A stretch of 44,930 nucleotides of DNA from Prevotella sp. (GCA_017627765.1 JAGAGD010000071.1:1-44930); one strand, 5' to 3'; positions 1-8,628 are shown, numbered from the stretch's first letter. Translations and numbers: made by a program. The notes: generated by a model from the sequence alone, not told the origin.

Positions 1-230
1 AATATGCCACATATCGCACTGCGATATGCCACGTTTCGCATCGCGAAAGGACACCTTTCACTTTTTCGTTCCGCACACTTGTTTACATAGTTTAAGCCGA
101 TTGATTAACAATTAAACGCTTTTTAGCATTTCGCCTCGTGCCAAACGGAAAATCTTTCTCCAGAATGAAAATTCCGTTTGTCAAGATTTTTTACTTTTTT
201 CGTCAAAAAATCGGGCTGATTTTGTAGCTT
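1..230. repeat. Composite palindromic intergenic repeat, copy A
   Basis: A mosaic of short palindromic modules. Positions 11-27 form an inverted repeat (ATATCGCA, 1-nt spacer, TGCGATAT). Positions 43-60 form a near-perfect hairpin (GCGAAAGG, 3-nt spacer, CCTTTCA). An 8-bp inverted repeat AAACGGAA/TTCCGTTT lies around 143-180. The reverse complement of positions 2-145 shares collinear modules with copy B near 27763-27952: TTTGGCACG, a 21-nt block around TTGTTAATCAAT with one mismatch, and ATATGTGGCATAT. A further block near 147-200 resembles 28087-28147 in direct orientation. No coding potential is seen. It resembles REP-like dispersed intergenic elements; the family is not identified. Confidence 0.6.
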
Positions 231-667
231 ACAGTTTGTAAGTAGTAATTGCTCTCCTAAGTTTAGGGGAGCTGTCACGAAATGACTGAGGAGTATGTTT
301 ACACGATGCAACGGCATCGTGGATGATTAAAGATTAAGGAATAATGATTAATGTTAACGGGGACGGGAACCTTAACTTTAACTTGTCTTTTCCTTAACTT
401 TAACCTTAATCATTAATCTAAAATAATATGCACTAAAAATGTAACTTGCAATATAGCAGAGCAAAATGTTTGTAAAAAAATACCAATACATGCCTTTAGG
501 CATACGATTGACTGTAATTTACCCAAGTTAAACTTAAATAATATTAAAAGGTCGTGTTAACATAAAAAAACAAAAGAAAATATTACGTTTATTATGAGAT
601 AATTAGTTAACTTTGCATCCGATTTTTAGAAAACTACATATTTAATCTTTAATTACATTCAACTTTT
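231..667. other. Non-coding stretch upstream of the secreted-protein gene
   Basis: No convincing gene is present. The block 327-420 is a low-complexity stretch: CCTTAACTTTAAC occurs twice (370-382 and 392-404), and the sequence 327-360 is roughly complementary to 392-420, so an imperfect stem could form. A short palindrome ATGCCT/AGGCAT lies near 490-505. The only recognisable signal is the -7 promoter element at 608-615. Confidence 0.5.
608..615 (+). promoter_or_regulatory. Bacteroidetes -7 element TAACTTTG
   Basis: A perfect match to TAnnTTTG lies 52 bp before the ATG at 668. No clear TTG is seen at the -33 position. It would give a 5' UTR of roughly 45-50 nt for the secreted-protein gene. 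Confidence 0.6.
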
Positions 668-2653
668 ATGAAATTCACTTTTACTTTTAGCAAAAGAGTT
701 TATTTGCTGCTCTCTTTTGTTGCTACACTGCTGACAATTGGCGTCAGCCATACAAAAGCAGACGAACTGACTATTTACGACAACGGGGATTTATCTGCAG
801 GCAGTACTTATAGTGTTATTATCCCTATGTCTGGCAACAATGCTGATTTTACACAGAAGTGTGAGTTTATTGTACCAGAGAATAAACTCGTTGATTTAAA
901 AGGTAAAACTATAACAGGTCTTACATTTTATACATATGAAGATAAGACTACGAATTTTACTGGAAAGTTTAGGATTTTTTTGAAAGAAACTGCAAATCTT
1001 GAAAAAAGTAGTTTTGAAGGAGATGAAAATGCCTCAGTCGTGTTTGAAGGTAATCTAACAATTTCATCGAATCAATTAAAAATTGATTTTACCGATGAGT
1101 TTGCTTATAATGGAGGCAACTTATTGGTGGGTTTCTATGAAACAAAGAGTGGTAATTATAGTTCATATAATTTCATTGGAGAAACTTTAGATTACAATTG
1201 CACATATAAGGCTACAACCAAAGCCACATGGTCAACTGATAATGTAGCAAGTGGGTTTATCCCCAAAACAACATTTACATATTCATCAGTCCAAAAACCA
1301 AAAATGAAAGTAAATATGACATCATTTGATTTTGGATTTGTTAAGTACGCTACAGAAACTAGCGTTAAAATTAGCAATAAAGGAAATGGTGAACTCACTA
1401 ATATAAATATCACATCAGATAACGATGCATATACTTTTGACAACATTCCAACGTCTCTTGCTGCTGGTGCTGAACAAGAAGTAAAGATTATGCTAAGTAC
1501 CAGAAAATATGATGTACAAAATGCCACAATAACTATTTCTGCAGACGAGTTTGAAGGTGAAAAGGCTGCAAAAATCAATCTTAGTGCAATTGTAGTTAAT
1601 CCTGATAAGTTTTATATTGACTTCCGCACAGACAATATGCCAAGTGACTGGGTTAACCAAGATGATCAATTTGAGTTTAATACTGGAGATAATGGATACA
1701 TGTATACATCAGAAGCGTTATCCTTGTTAACCATGTCTAAATTAGTAGTGAATGAAGGTGATAAGTTCTATTTCACAGCAAAATCTCCAGGTTATTATGG
1801 AACTCAGCTTGCGGTATATTATAAGACAAGCATAGATGGTCCATGGGTATCTACTCCTTTAATTAGTATCTCTTTAGAAGATTTCGACCAAGAAGAATAT
1901 AAATTATATGTAATTGAAAATGCCCCTGCAGGAGATATTTATTTAGGATTCAATGGAAAATATGTTTATATCCAGCAAATGTATGGATATAGCAACCCTG
2001 TACCAGCAGCAATAGAACTAGATGAGACTGTTGCACCAGAAGGACTTACCACAGGTACACAAGATGTAAACCTTAAATATACAATAAAAGAAGGAAAATG
2101 GAATACAATTGCATTGCCATTCGCTGTTAACGACTTGAGCGTATTTGGAACAGATGTTAAGGCATACGCTTTCACTGGCTATGAAAACAATGAAATAAAG
2201 TTCAATAAGGTTGAAAGTCTTGAAGCTGGTAAGCCATACGTTATGTATGTAGGTACAGCAGCTGAAGCTAATGGCAACTTCACATTCGAAAGTGTTGAAA
2301 TTACAGCAACAGAAGCAAGTGAGTCAGCATTTAACGGCGCTGCACTCAAAGCAACTTATGCTCCTATTGCAAAAGGCAGCATGACAGAAACCTGGTATGG
2401 AATTACACCAGACGGTAAGATAATGAAAGCTGGCGCTAACGCATCAATCAAAGGTTTCCGTGCTTACATGACATTGCCAGAAAATACAGACGCATCAAGT
2501 CTGAAGATGATGTTCGACGGCGATGCAACAGGTATCTACGTAATTGAAAACAATACTAAGAACAACGATGCTATCTACAACATCAATGGTCAGCGTGTTT
2601 CAAATGCAACTAAAGGTATCTACATCATCAACGGCAAGAAGGTAATTAAATAA
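668..2653 (+). CDS. Secreted protein with ASH-like domain and T9SS-type C-terminal tail
   Basis: A 661-aa exported protein. Residues 1-31 form a signal peptide (basic start, hydrophobic core, likely cleavage after HTKA). Residues about 208-307 look like an ASH/HYDIN-type beta-sandwich (FDFGFV at its start, then alternating strands), and the region before and after is beta-rich. The last ~26 residues contain INGQRV and end GIYIINGKKVIK, the Prevotella form of the type IX secretion sorting tail. The protein is therefore inferred to be exported by T9SS and to be surface-anchored or released. No catalytic motif was recognised, so its function (adhesin, binding protein or other) is unknown. A 57-aa peptide gene follows 33 bp downstream and is probably co-transcribed. 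Confidence 0.85.
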   Translation: MKFTFTFSKRVYLLLSFVATLLTIGVSHTKADELTIYDNGDLSAGSTYSVIIPMSGNNADFTQKCEFIVPENKLVDLKGKTITGLTFYTYEDKTTNFTGKFRIFLKETANLEKSSFEGDENASVVFEGNLTISSNQLKIDFTDEFAYNGGNLLVGFYETKSGNYSSYNFIGETLDYNCTYKATTKATWSTDNVASGFIPKTTFTYSSVQKPKMKVNMTSFDFGFVKYATETSVKISNKGNGELTNINITSDNDAYTFDNIPTSLAAGAEQEVKIMLSTRKYDVQNATITISADEFEGEKAAKINLSAIVVNPDKFYIDFRTDNMPSDWVNQDDQFEFNTGDNGYMYTSEALSLLTMSKLVVNEGDKFYFTAKSPGYYGTQLAVYYKTSIDGPWVSTPLISISLEDFDQEEYKLYVIENAPAGDIYLGFNGKYVYIQQMYGYSNPVPAAIELDETVAPEGLTTGTQDVNLKYTIKEGKWNTIALPFAVNDLSVFGTDVKAYAFTGYENNEIKFNKVESLEAGKPYVMYVGTAAEANGNFTFESVEITATEASESAFNGAALKATYAPIAKGSMTETWYGITPDGKIMKAGANASIKGFRAYMTLPENTDASSLKMMFDGDATGIYVIENNTKNNDAIYNINGQRVSNATKGIYIINGKKVIK

Positions 2654-2686
2654 TAAAAAGAATAAAACAAAACATTATTATAGATC

Positions 2687-2860
2687 ATGAATAGAAAAGA
2701 ATATATAGTTCCACAGGTAAAGCTCCACACTGTAGAAGCTCAACAGAATTTAGCAGCATCTGTGTTAGATCCAACAAAAGACGATCAGGTCATAACACCA
2801 TCAGATGACGAATTTGATGGAGAATTTGGAGCAAAACAGTCTGTTTGGGATGAAGAATAA
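2687..2860 (+). CDS. Small 57-aa acidic-tailed peptide of unknown function
   Basis: An ATG at 2687 opens a 57-codon frame starting MNRKEYIVPQVKLHTVEAQQ and ending QSVWDEE. It lies 33 bp after the T9SS-tailed gene and just before a strong terminator hairpin, so it has its own place in the transcript. The pattern is a basic start, then a Y-hydrophobic-x-P-x-hydrophobic-K segment, a QNLAAS segment, and a D/E-rich end with aromatic W. From memory this matches a large family of short Prevotella/Bacteroides proteins that sit beside secreted-protein genes and have no assigned function. No signal peptide or membrane segment is present. It is probably real because of its position and its family-like composition. 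Confidence 0.75.
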   Translation: MNRKEYIVPQVKLHTVEAQQNLAASVLDPTKDDQVITPSDDEFDGEFGAKQSVWDEE

Positions 2861-2882
2861 TTATTTAAATTAGCTCAAAACG

Positions 2883-2913
2883 AAATGGTGGGGATTTATT
2901 CTCCACCATTTTT
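2883..2913 (+). terminator. Rho-independent terminator
   Basis: A 12-bp stem (AAATGGTGGGGA paired with TCTCCACCATTT, one wobble), a 6-nt loop and a following T run (TTTTTAGTTTT). It sits 22 bp after the small peptide stop and closes the two-gene unit. Confidence 0.85.
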
Positions 2914-2989
2914 AGTTTTAAAGAAAGCAAAAACTACAGTTTTAACTTAACAACTTGTGAACTAATCAACCATTTTTAACAATCACTTA

Positions 2990-3020
2990 TTGTATATCTC
3001 ATTAGAAATCAATATATTTG
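2990..3020 (+). promoter_or_regulatory. Promoter for the CPBP protease gene
   Basis: TTG at 2990-2992 and TATATTTG at 3013-3020 are separated by 20 bp, matching the Bacteroidetes -33/-7 consensus. The 5' UTR would be about 85-90 nt. Confidence 0.65.
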
Positions 3021-3113
3021 CAAAATAATATTTATATTTTAATGATTAAAAAGCTTATATGTCTTATATGATTTATAAGAAATAAAGGCTACACAACCTA
3101 AAACATAAAAGAA

Positions 3114-3932
3114 ATGAAAAGATATATACCACTCTGGAAATGGCTGCTATTCTTAATTTCTGCATTTGTACTATCAGTAATTGGATATGGACTTTTAGGC
3201 GCACTGCTTAACCTTTGTGACTATCCTGTATTAAACTTTTCAGCTACGGTACTTTTGCTTATTCTATATTTTTATGGTGTCAGATTCTTAGAAAAAGAAA
3301 ACGCCAAAGACCTGAAGATTAAGAAACTTGTTCCAGATATTCTGCTTGGCATACTTGTTGGCTGCTTATTTTTTGGATTAGTTGTTGGTATAATGTGGTC
3401 TACAGGCTTCTGCAAAATATCATCAATACCCTATAATTGGCAGCAACAACTGTCGGCAATTATTATATTCTTCGGAGTAGCCGTTGTGGAAGAAATTATA
3501 TTTAGAGGTGTTGTTTTCAGAATGATTGACGAGCGATGGAACACGACCATAGCATTAGTGTTCTCTGCCCTACTCTTCGGTTTTATGCATATAATAAACG
3601 AAGGTGCAACATGGTGGTCTTCGTTTGCCATAGCAATAGAAGCTGGTCTCCTGCTTGGAGCAGCATATAAATACTCTGGAACACTTTGGCTGCCTATCGG
3701 AATACATTGGGCGTGGAACTACGTTGAAGGAAATGTTTTCGGTTTTGCTGTATCAGGAGGTAATGAGGGCAATTCAATTTTCAAAACTACAGTAAATGGT
3801 CCTGAACTAATAACGGGTGGAAGTTTCGGACCAGAGGGTTCAGTAATTGCCGTAGTAATAGGCATTATTTTCTCTGCTACGTTCCTTTATCTGCACTATA
3901 ATAAGAAAAAAGAAAGAAGGTATAGGTATTAG
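3114..3932 (+). CDS. CPBP family intramembrane glutamic endopeptidase (CAAX-protease like)
   Basis: A 272-aa polytopic membrane protein with hydrophobic segments spread over the chain. The three signatures of the CPBP/Abi (Rce1-like) family are present: EExxxR (E126, E127, R131), FxxxH (F155, H159) and a C-terminal HWxWN (H198 to N202). These residues form the membrane-embedded active site in the family. Its substrate is unknown. In bacteria such proteins are linked to bacteriocin self-immunity, to protein processing or to no known role, and nothing in the neighbourhood (no bacteriocin gene visible) decides between these. It is flanked by its own promoter and appears monocistronic. Confidence 0.88.
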   Translation: MKRYIPLWKWLLFLISAFVLSVIGYGLLGALLNLCDYPVLNFSATVLLLILYFYGVRFLEKENAKDLKIKKLVPDILLGILVGCLFFGLVVGIMWSTGFCKISSIPYNWQQQLSAIIIFFGVAVVEEIIFRGVVFRMIDERWNTTIALVFSALLFGFMHIINEGATWWSSFAIAIEAGLLLGAAYKYSGTLWLPIGIHWAWNYVEGNVFGFAVSGGNEGNSIFKTTVNGPELITGGSFGPEGSVIAVVIGIIFSATFLYLHYNKKKERRYRY

Positions 3933-4241
3933 TGCTGAGATATAAGTGGGTGATTTTTTCTGTATGAGCTTAAAAATTTAGGATGTGAATATATTGTGAA
4001 CTTGTGTTTTTTAGACATTTACTATCTGTTTTTTAAGCAGCACATCAGTATTAGCCTTATTTTTCTTAGAAAAAGTTAAATATTATAAGAATTATGCTTC
4101 AAATTGAATTAAATTAGAAAATAAATACCTACATTTGCAGAATTATTAACCAAATATTCATTTCAACATTAACTTTTAAGTCACAAGATTAAGTAGTAAT
4201 AATTCCCTAAAATTTATTAGGCAGAATCAATGTAAATAAAG
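3933..4241. other. Non-coding gap before the His-rich TonB operon
   Basis: 309 bp, AT-rich, with no gene visible. It contains the -7 element at 4130-4137. I looked for a clear Fur/Zur-type inverted repeat near that promoter and did not find one that I could defend. Confidence 0.5.
4130..4137 (+). promoter_or_regulatory. -7 element TACATTTG of the TonB/DUF4625 operon
   Basis: A perfect TAnnTTTG lies 105 bp before the ATG at 4242. A TTG at 4104-4106 is 23 bp upstream, slightly longer than the usual spacing. Confidence 0.55.
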
Positions 4242-4592
4242 ATGAGAGTGGAAACAAGAAGACATATAGCATCATGGATACTATTGGCAGTATTTCTGCC
4301 AATGCTTGTTTTCTCGTCTCTACACCAGCATCACTACGAACAACAATCTATTGACACCGAGTGTTCACATTGTGTGAACCACAAACCTCATGACGGACAC
4401 CTGACCATGCAGACATTTACAAAACATGCTTGTGTCTTGTGTCAAATTCTAACCTTTACATTCTTAATCGTTAGTGTTAGTTCTGTAGTATTCACTAACA
4501 ATGAATACTCTAAGTTTTACAATGCCAAAGTAAGTTACAGTCGTAATTTACACTATGGTATTATCAGACCTCGTGCTCCTCCAGTTGTCTGA
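4242..4592 (+). CDS. Small Cys/His-rich membrane protein
   Basis: 116 aa, first gene of a putative metal-uptake operon. Hydrophobic segments lie at about residues 11-27 and 67-84. Between them is a dense set of possible metal ligands: H28, H30, H31, C41, H43, C44, H47, H50, H53, H62, C64 and C67, including a CSHC and a CVLC pair. The C-terminus ends RAPPVV. I recall proteins of this shape (short, HxHH after the first segment, CxxC pairs, RAPP-like end) next to TonB receptors in Bacteroidetes, but I cannot name a family with confidence. A role in sensing or handling a transition metal in the periplasm is inferred from ligand density and from the TonB and DUF4625 neighbours. It ends 74 bp before the receptor gene. 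Confidence 0.75.
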   Translation: MRVETRRHIASWILLAVFLPMLVFSSLHQHHYEQQSIDTECSHCVNHKPHDGHLTMQTFTKHACVLCQILTFTFLIVSVSSVVFTNNEYSKFYNAKVSYSRNLHYGIIRPRAPPVV

Positions 4593-4666
4593 AGCAATAT
4601 AAATGTTCTCTCGCAAAGAAGAACGACAAATTAACACATATTGTTTCAGATAAAACAAAAAGAATC

Positions 4667-6757
4667 ATGTTTATAAATTTATTGGCGACTGTACTTTTCA
4701 CTTGTGCAGTTTCCGATACGACTGTAACATTAGATGATGTAACGGTTATGGGAAATGACCGCCGCAACTACCAGATGCGCTCATCTCAAACTGGGCAGTT
4801 GATTTCTAACGACTATATTGAGACAAATTTCTCAGGTAGCCTGATGCAGACCCTTCAAGGTATTGCTGGTGTTAAAGCCATGAGCATAGGCTCTGGACAA
4901 TCAAAACCAACAATTCGTGGTTTGGGCTTCAATCGTATGGTTGTTGCTGAAGATGGCATTAAACACGAAGGCCAGCAATGGGGTGACGATCACGGACTTG
5001 AAATAGACCAGTTTTCAATTGACCGTTTAGAAATTCTGAAAGGTCCTGCTGCACTACTTCATGGAAGTGATGCAATTGGTGGATTGATAAATATTTACAC
5101 AAACCACATTCCAAAAAACAAGTTTGAAGGCAATGTGAAGTTGTTTGGTAATACGAACAACGAGCAGATTGGATTTGCAGCAAAGATTGGCGGAAGAAAC
5201 AAAAGATTTTTCTATAGAGCTAATCTTACACTGATAGACTATGCGGACTTCGGCGTGCCTACAGACAGTATTCAATACTATTCATACTTCATCCGCTTAA
5301 AAGACCAACGATTGAGAAACACCGCAGGCTTTGAGCGTGATGGCGGATTGATGCTAGGTTATGCTGGATATCATTTCCATACCGATTTGCATATAACAGA
5401 TTCTTACTCGAAAAGCGGCTTCTTTGCTAATGCTCATGGACTCGAAGTCAGACTCTCAGACATTGACTATGACCACTCACGTCGAGACATTGACTTACCA
5501 TATCAGTCAGTAAACCACTTCAAAGTTCATAGCCATTCGTCGTGGAGAAATGACAGACTATCACTTGAGCTTAACTTAGCATATCAGAACAATCTTCGAG
5601 AAGAACACTCAGAACCCGTCTCTCATGGATATATGCCAAAACCAAAAAATACGCTGGAACGCAAGTTCAATAAAAGTACATATACAGCAAAACTTGGTTT
5701 GCGATATTCTCTGAATGAGAAAAATGATCTGAGTATAGGTATAAGCAGCGAATATCAAGACAATAAGCGCGGAGGATGGGGATTTATAATACCTGATTTC
5801 AATACACTTTCGTTAGGTGTGTATGCTTATGACAGATATACTCTTCGTGATAACCTTATATTTAATTATGGTATCAGATATGATTTTGCACGTACAAATA
5901 TAAAAGAATATCATGATTGGTATAAGACGCCTGCATCTGGCAATGATTCTATATTCATGCAAAGATCGGCAACTATACATAGAGTATTTAATAGCTTGAT
6001 TTGGTCTGCTGGTGTTAATTACACAACAGAGCAATGGTTGTTCAAAGCAAATATAGGCAAGAGTTTCAGAATACCAATACCAAAAGAACTTGGTGCTAAT
6101 GGAATAAATTACCATATATTCCGCTATGAACGTGGAAACAGCCAACTTGATCCAGAAGAATCATATCAACTGGATGCTGGAATAAACTGGACAAACAAAA
6201 AGGTTAGCATACAGGTAGATCCATTTGTAAATTATTTTCCAAATTATATCTATCTGAATCCTACAGCTGACTATGTAGAAGGGTTGCAACTCTATCATTA
6301 CACTCAGTCGAAAGTTTTTCGCTGGGGAGTTGAAGCTCAGATGGTTTACTCAATAAACAAACATTGGGAGGCCGAACTGAAAGGTGAGTATCTTTATGCA
6401 AGACAAGAGTCTGGCGAAAAGAAAGGCTATACCCTACCCTTTTCTACACCTTTCTCTGCAGATGCTACTATTAAATATTTGTTCAATTACAAAGGCGAAG
6501 GCTATATTTCTTTAAATGCACACGTTGTAGGAAGACAGAATGAAATAGTTCCTCCAGAAAAGCCAACAGCAGGATATTTCCTGCTAAACGCAACTGCAGG
6601 AAAACATTTCACTGTAGCAAAAAACACTTTGCGTATAACACTACATGTTCAGAATCTGTTGAACAAGCGATATTATGACCATACAAGTTATTATCGTTTG
6701 ATAGATGTACCAGAACCTGGCAGAAGCATCTCATTTATGTTAGGATATGACTTTTAA
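4667..6757 (+). CDS. TonB-dependent outer-membrane receptor (putative metal receptor)
   Basis: 696 aa. A short hydrophobic N-terminus (MFINLLATVLFTCAVS) serves as signal peptide, and TLDDVTVMG directly after it resembles a TonB box. There is no CarboxypepD_reg-like N-terminal extension. The plug is clear: IRGLGFNRMVV, then QWGDDHGLEID, then LEILKGPAALLHGSDAIGG. The remainder is a 22-strand-type barrel ending in the terminal aromatic YDF typical of outer-membrane proteins. Predicted loop regions carry His clusters (YHFHTDLH near residue 232, HFKVHSHSS near 285). In plug motifs it resembles ZnuD-like and other metal receptors more than SusC. Transport of zinc or another transition metal, energised by TonB-ExbBD, is inferred from the His-rich neighbours; the substrate is not proven. 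Confidence 0.85.
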   Translation: MFINLLATVLFTCAVSDTTVTLDDVTVMGNDRRNYQMRSSQTGQLISNDYIETNFSGSLMQTLQGIAGVKAMSIGSGQSKPTIRGLGFNRMVVAEDGIKHEGQQWGDDHGLEIDQFSIDRLEILKGPAALLHGSDAIGGLINIYTNHIPKNKFEGNVKLFGNTNNEQIGFAAKIGGRNKRFFYRANLTLIDYADFGVPTDSIQYYSYFIRLKDQRLRNTAGFERDGGLMLGYAGYHFHTDLHITDSYSKSGFFANAHGLEVRLSDIDYDHSRRDIDLPYQSVNHFKVHSHSSWRNDRLSLELNLAYQNNLREEHSEPVSHGYMPKPKNTLERKFNKSTYTAKLGLRYSLNEKNDLSIGISSEYQDNKRGGWGFIIPDFNTLSLGVYAYDRYTLRDNLIFNYGIRYDFARTNIKEYHDWYKTPASGNDSIFMQRSATIHRVFNSLIWSAGVNYTTEQWLFKANIGKSFRIPIPKELGANGINYHIFRYERGNSQLDPEESYQLDAGINWTNKKVSIQVDPFVNYFPNYIYLNPTADYVEGLQLYHYTQSKVFRWGVEAQMVYSINKHWEAELKGEYLYARQESGEKKGYTLPFSTPFSADATIKYLFNYKGEGYISLNAHVVGRQNEIVPPEKPTAGYFLLNATAGKHFTVAKNTLRITLHVQNLLNKRYYDHTSYYRLIDVPEPGRSISFMLGYDF

Positions 6758-6852
6758 AACTATCAGAAACAAAATAAAGCAGAGTATTCTGCGAAAAAAC
6801 TATAAACTTAATAATCTTACAAATAATTTAACAACATAATTATAAATTAACC

Positions 6853-7314
6853 ATGAAAAAATATTTATATATGAGCCTTATGCTGGCTCTAAGCGTAGTT
6901 TTATCAATAAGTTTCACATCGTGCAATAATGATGACGATTTACCTACTAAACCTATCGTAGCTTTGACAGAAGTTGGACACGACAATAGTAAGCATGCAC
7001 ATCCAGGTCATGACATGCACTTAGAAGCAAAAGTGACTGCAGAGGGACTCATCAAGCGTATAGACATTGAAATTCATCAAGAAGGTATTGGAAACTTCAA
7101 GATAGAAAAGGCATATACTGACGGGAAAAATATAAATGTCCGCGAACTTAAATTCCATGAGCACATTGATATTCCGAAAGAAGCCCCATTAGGAAAATAT
7201 CACCTTCACTTCACTGTAACAGACAAGCATGGTCAGAAGGCAACGGCTGAAAGCAACCTTGAAATTGTTGCAGAAGGACATGCACATGAACATCATGAAC
7301 ATCATGAACATTAA
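6853..7314 (+). CDS. DUF4625 lipoprotein with histidine-rich C-terminal tail
   Basis: 153 aa. The signal peptide ends in a lipobox-like SFTSC (C24), so it is a probable outer-membrane lipoprotein. The body matches DUF4625: TKPIVAL at the start, HPGHDMHLEAKVTA, HEHIDIP, GKYHLHFTVTDKHGQKA and a beta-sandwich pattern. The last ~11 residues are almost only His and Glu (HAHEHHEHHEH), a classic metal-binding tail. It lies 95 bp after the TonB receptor and 18 bp before a second DUF4625-like gene. It probably captures a transition metal at the cell surface or in the periplasm and works with the receptor. DUF4625 itself has no established biochemical function that I know of. Confidence 0.85.
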   Translation: MKKYLYMSLMLALSVVLSISFTSCNNDDDLPTKPIVALTEVGHDNSKHAHPGHDMHLEAKVTAEGLIKRIDIEIHQEGIGNFKIEKAYTDGKNINVRELKFHEHIDIPKEAPLGKYHLHFTVTDKHGQKATAESNLEIVAEGHAHEHHEHHEH

Positions 7315-7332
7315 ATAATAAAGTAAGAGAAA

Positions 7333-7791
7333 ATGAAGAAAAAAATAATTCCAGTTCTGCTGTGCGCACTTTGTGCGTGCGGCAGTTCTGATGATGACAT
7401 GACCAAGCCTGTCATCAGCGATAAAGGCATAGTAGCAATGCCTACAGACTGCCAGGTATATCATCGTGGCGATATTATACCATTTCACTATGTGTTTACC
7501 GATGATACAGAACTCGGAAACTATAATATTGAAATTCATCACAATTTCGACCACCACACTCATGGCACAACTGCTACAGTCTGCGAAATGGACGAAAAGA
7601 AAGCACCTGTTAATGCATGGATTTTCAACAATGACTATGAAATACCAGCAGGACAAACAACGTATAATTCAAGGTTAGATATAAGAATACCAGATGATAT
7701 AGACACGGGGGATTATCATTTCTCCATAAGAGTTACTGACAGAGCAGGTTGGCAGGAAATGAAAGCTTTGAGCATAAAAATTGTAGAATAA
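7333..7791 (+). CDS. Second DUF4625-type lipoprotein
   Basis: 152 aa. The lipoprotein signal ends LCACG (Cys17 the likely lipid anchor), followed by the acidic linker SSDDD. The body repeats the plan of its upstream neighbour: TKPVIS, a GDIIPFHYVFTDD strand pair, IEIHHNFDHHTHG (five His in 13 residues), and a C-terminal GDYHFSIRVTDRAGWQE strand matching the KYHLHFTVTDKHGQK strand of the first copy. The two are paralogous and adjacent, so a tandem duplication with divergence is likely. It lacks the His/Glu tail and has its His cluster in mid-protein. Role inferred as metal binding with the upstream TonB receptor. Confidence 0.8.
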   Translation: MKKKIIPVLLCALCACGSSDDDMTKPVISDKGIVAMPTDCQVYHRGDIIPFHYVFTDDTELGNYNIEIHHNFDHHTHGTTATVCEMDEKKAPVNAWIFNNDYEIPAGQTTYNSRLDIRIPDDIDTGDYHFSIRVTDRAGWQEMKALSIKIVE

Positions 7792-7824
7792 GATTGTAGA
7801 ATAAGAGAGATACTCAAAAACAAT

Positions 7825-8571
7825 ATGGAAAAAGAAATTTCAGATTTGCTTATCAAGTACGCAAAGCAGTTTGAAACTCGTGATTTTATAAACGGCGACC
7901 CGTCGTGGTTCATGCATCAAGTAAGCGGAAGAGAGAATCAAGAAACAATAGCTTTTATTGCATCATGTTTGAGTTATGGAAGCAGAAAACAGTTTATGCC
8001 TAAAATCCAGTATATTCTTGACATGAGCAAAGGAGATGTTTACAAATGGGTTCGCGATGGTTTGTTTTTACAACACGTTCAATCAAATGACCGCCGTTGT
8101 TTTTACAGACTATATACATACTCTACTATGCACCATTTTCTTTGTACATATCAGCAATTATTACAAGAACATGAAACACTTGGTAAATACGTTAAAAGTA
8201 AAGCCAATGACGGTTATTCTGCTGTAAGTGCAATATGCAGTTATTTCGGTCAATATGGAATAAGTGTTGTTGTTCCAAAAGATGCACGTTCTGCATGTAA
8301 ACGCGTGTGTATGTTTCTGCGTTGGATGGTAAGAGACGAATCACCAGTAGACTTGGGGTTATGGTCAGACTTCATAGACAAGAAAACTCTAATAATGCCG
8401 CTTGATACACATGTTGTAAACCAATCTATAAAATTGGGATTGCTAAAAAGCAAAAATGCTTCAATGAGTGCAGCCCTACGACTAACAAAAAATCTGACGG
8501 AAGTATTTCCAGAAGACCCGCTAAAAGGTGACTTCGCTTTATTTGGAGTTGGAGTTAACGAGGATAAATAA
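7825..8571 (+). CDS. TIGR02757 family protein (DUF2400)
   Basis: 248 aa, cytoplasmic, mostly helical. It carries family hallmarks: the early FINGDPSWFMH segment, FIASCLSYGSRKQF, and the C-terminal MFLRWMVRDESPVDLGLW followed by PLDTHVVNQSIKLGL. The layout (helix-rich, conserved LDTHV near the end) recalls HhH-GPD DNA glycosylases, but I cannot show the catalytic Lys/Asp pair, so a DNA-repair role is only a suggestion. It starts 33 bp after the second DUF4625 gene and may be read through from that operon, though it has no evident metal link. It ends just before a strong hairpin. Confidence 0.8.
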   Translation: MEKEISDLLIKYAKQFETRDFINGDPSWFMHQVSGRENQETIAFIASCLSYGSRKQFMPKIQYILDMSKGDVYKWVRDGLFLQHVQSNDRRCFYRLYTYSTMHHFLCTYQQLLQEHETLGKYVKSKANDGYSAVSAICSYFGQYGISVVVPKDARSACKRVCMFLRWMVRDESPVDLGLWSDFIDKKTLIMPLDTHVVNQSIKLGLLKSKNASMSAALRLTKNLTEVFPEDPLKGDFALFGVGVNEDK

Positions 8572-8576
8572 TAAAA

Positions 8577-8613
8577 AAGAAGTTTCGAGTCTGAAATGAG
8601 CCCGAAACTTCTT
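8577..8613. terminator. Bidirectional terminator hairpin
   Basis: An 11-bp perfect stem (AAGAAGTTTCG with CGAAACTTCTT) and a 15-nt loop. It is followed on the plus strand by TTAGTATTTTT, and preceded by an A run that gives a T run on the minus strand. It lies between the TIGR02757 gene (+) and tRNA-Ser (-), so it can serve both. Confidence 0.85.
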
Positions 8614-8628
8614 TTAGTATTTTTGGAG

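Noticed and set aside
1-120. CRISPR array
   Set aside because: The repeated modules are few, irregularly spaced and palindromic, with no regular spacers and no cas genes.
3114-3932. Abi-type phage defence role for the CPBP protein
   Set aside because: Only the generic CPBP motifs are present, with no neighbouring defence or bacteriocin genes; the name Abi alone is not evidence.
7189-7656. 155-aa minus-strand reading frame across the two DUF4625 genes
   Set aside because: It is antisense to two well-supported lipoprotein genes, is Cys/Phe-rich as shadows of His/Glu codons usually are, and has no recognisable domain.
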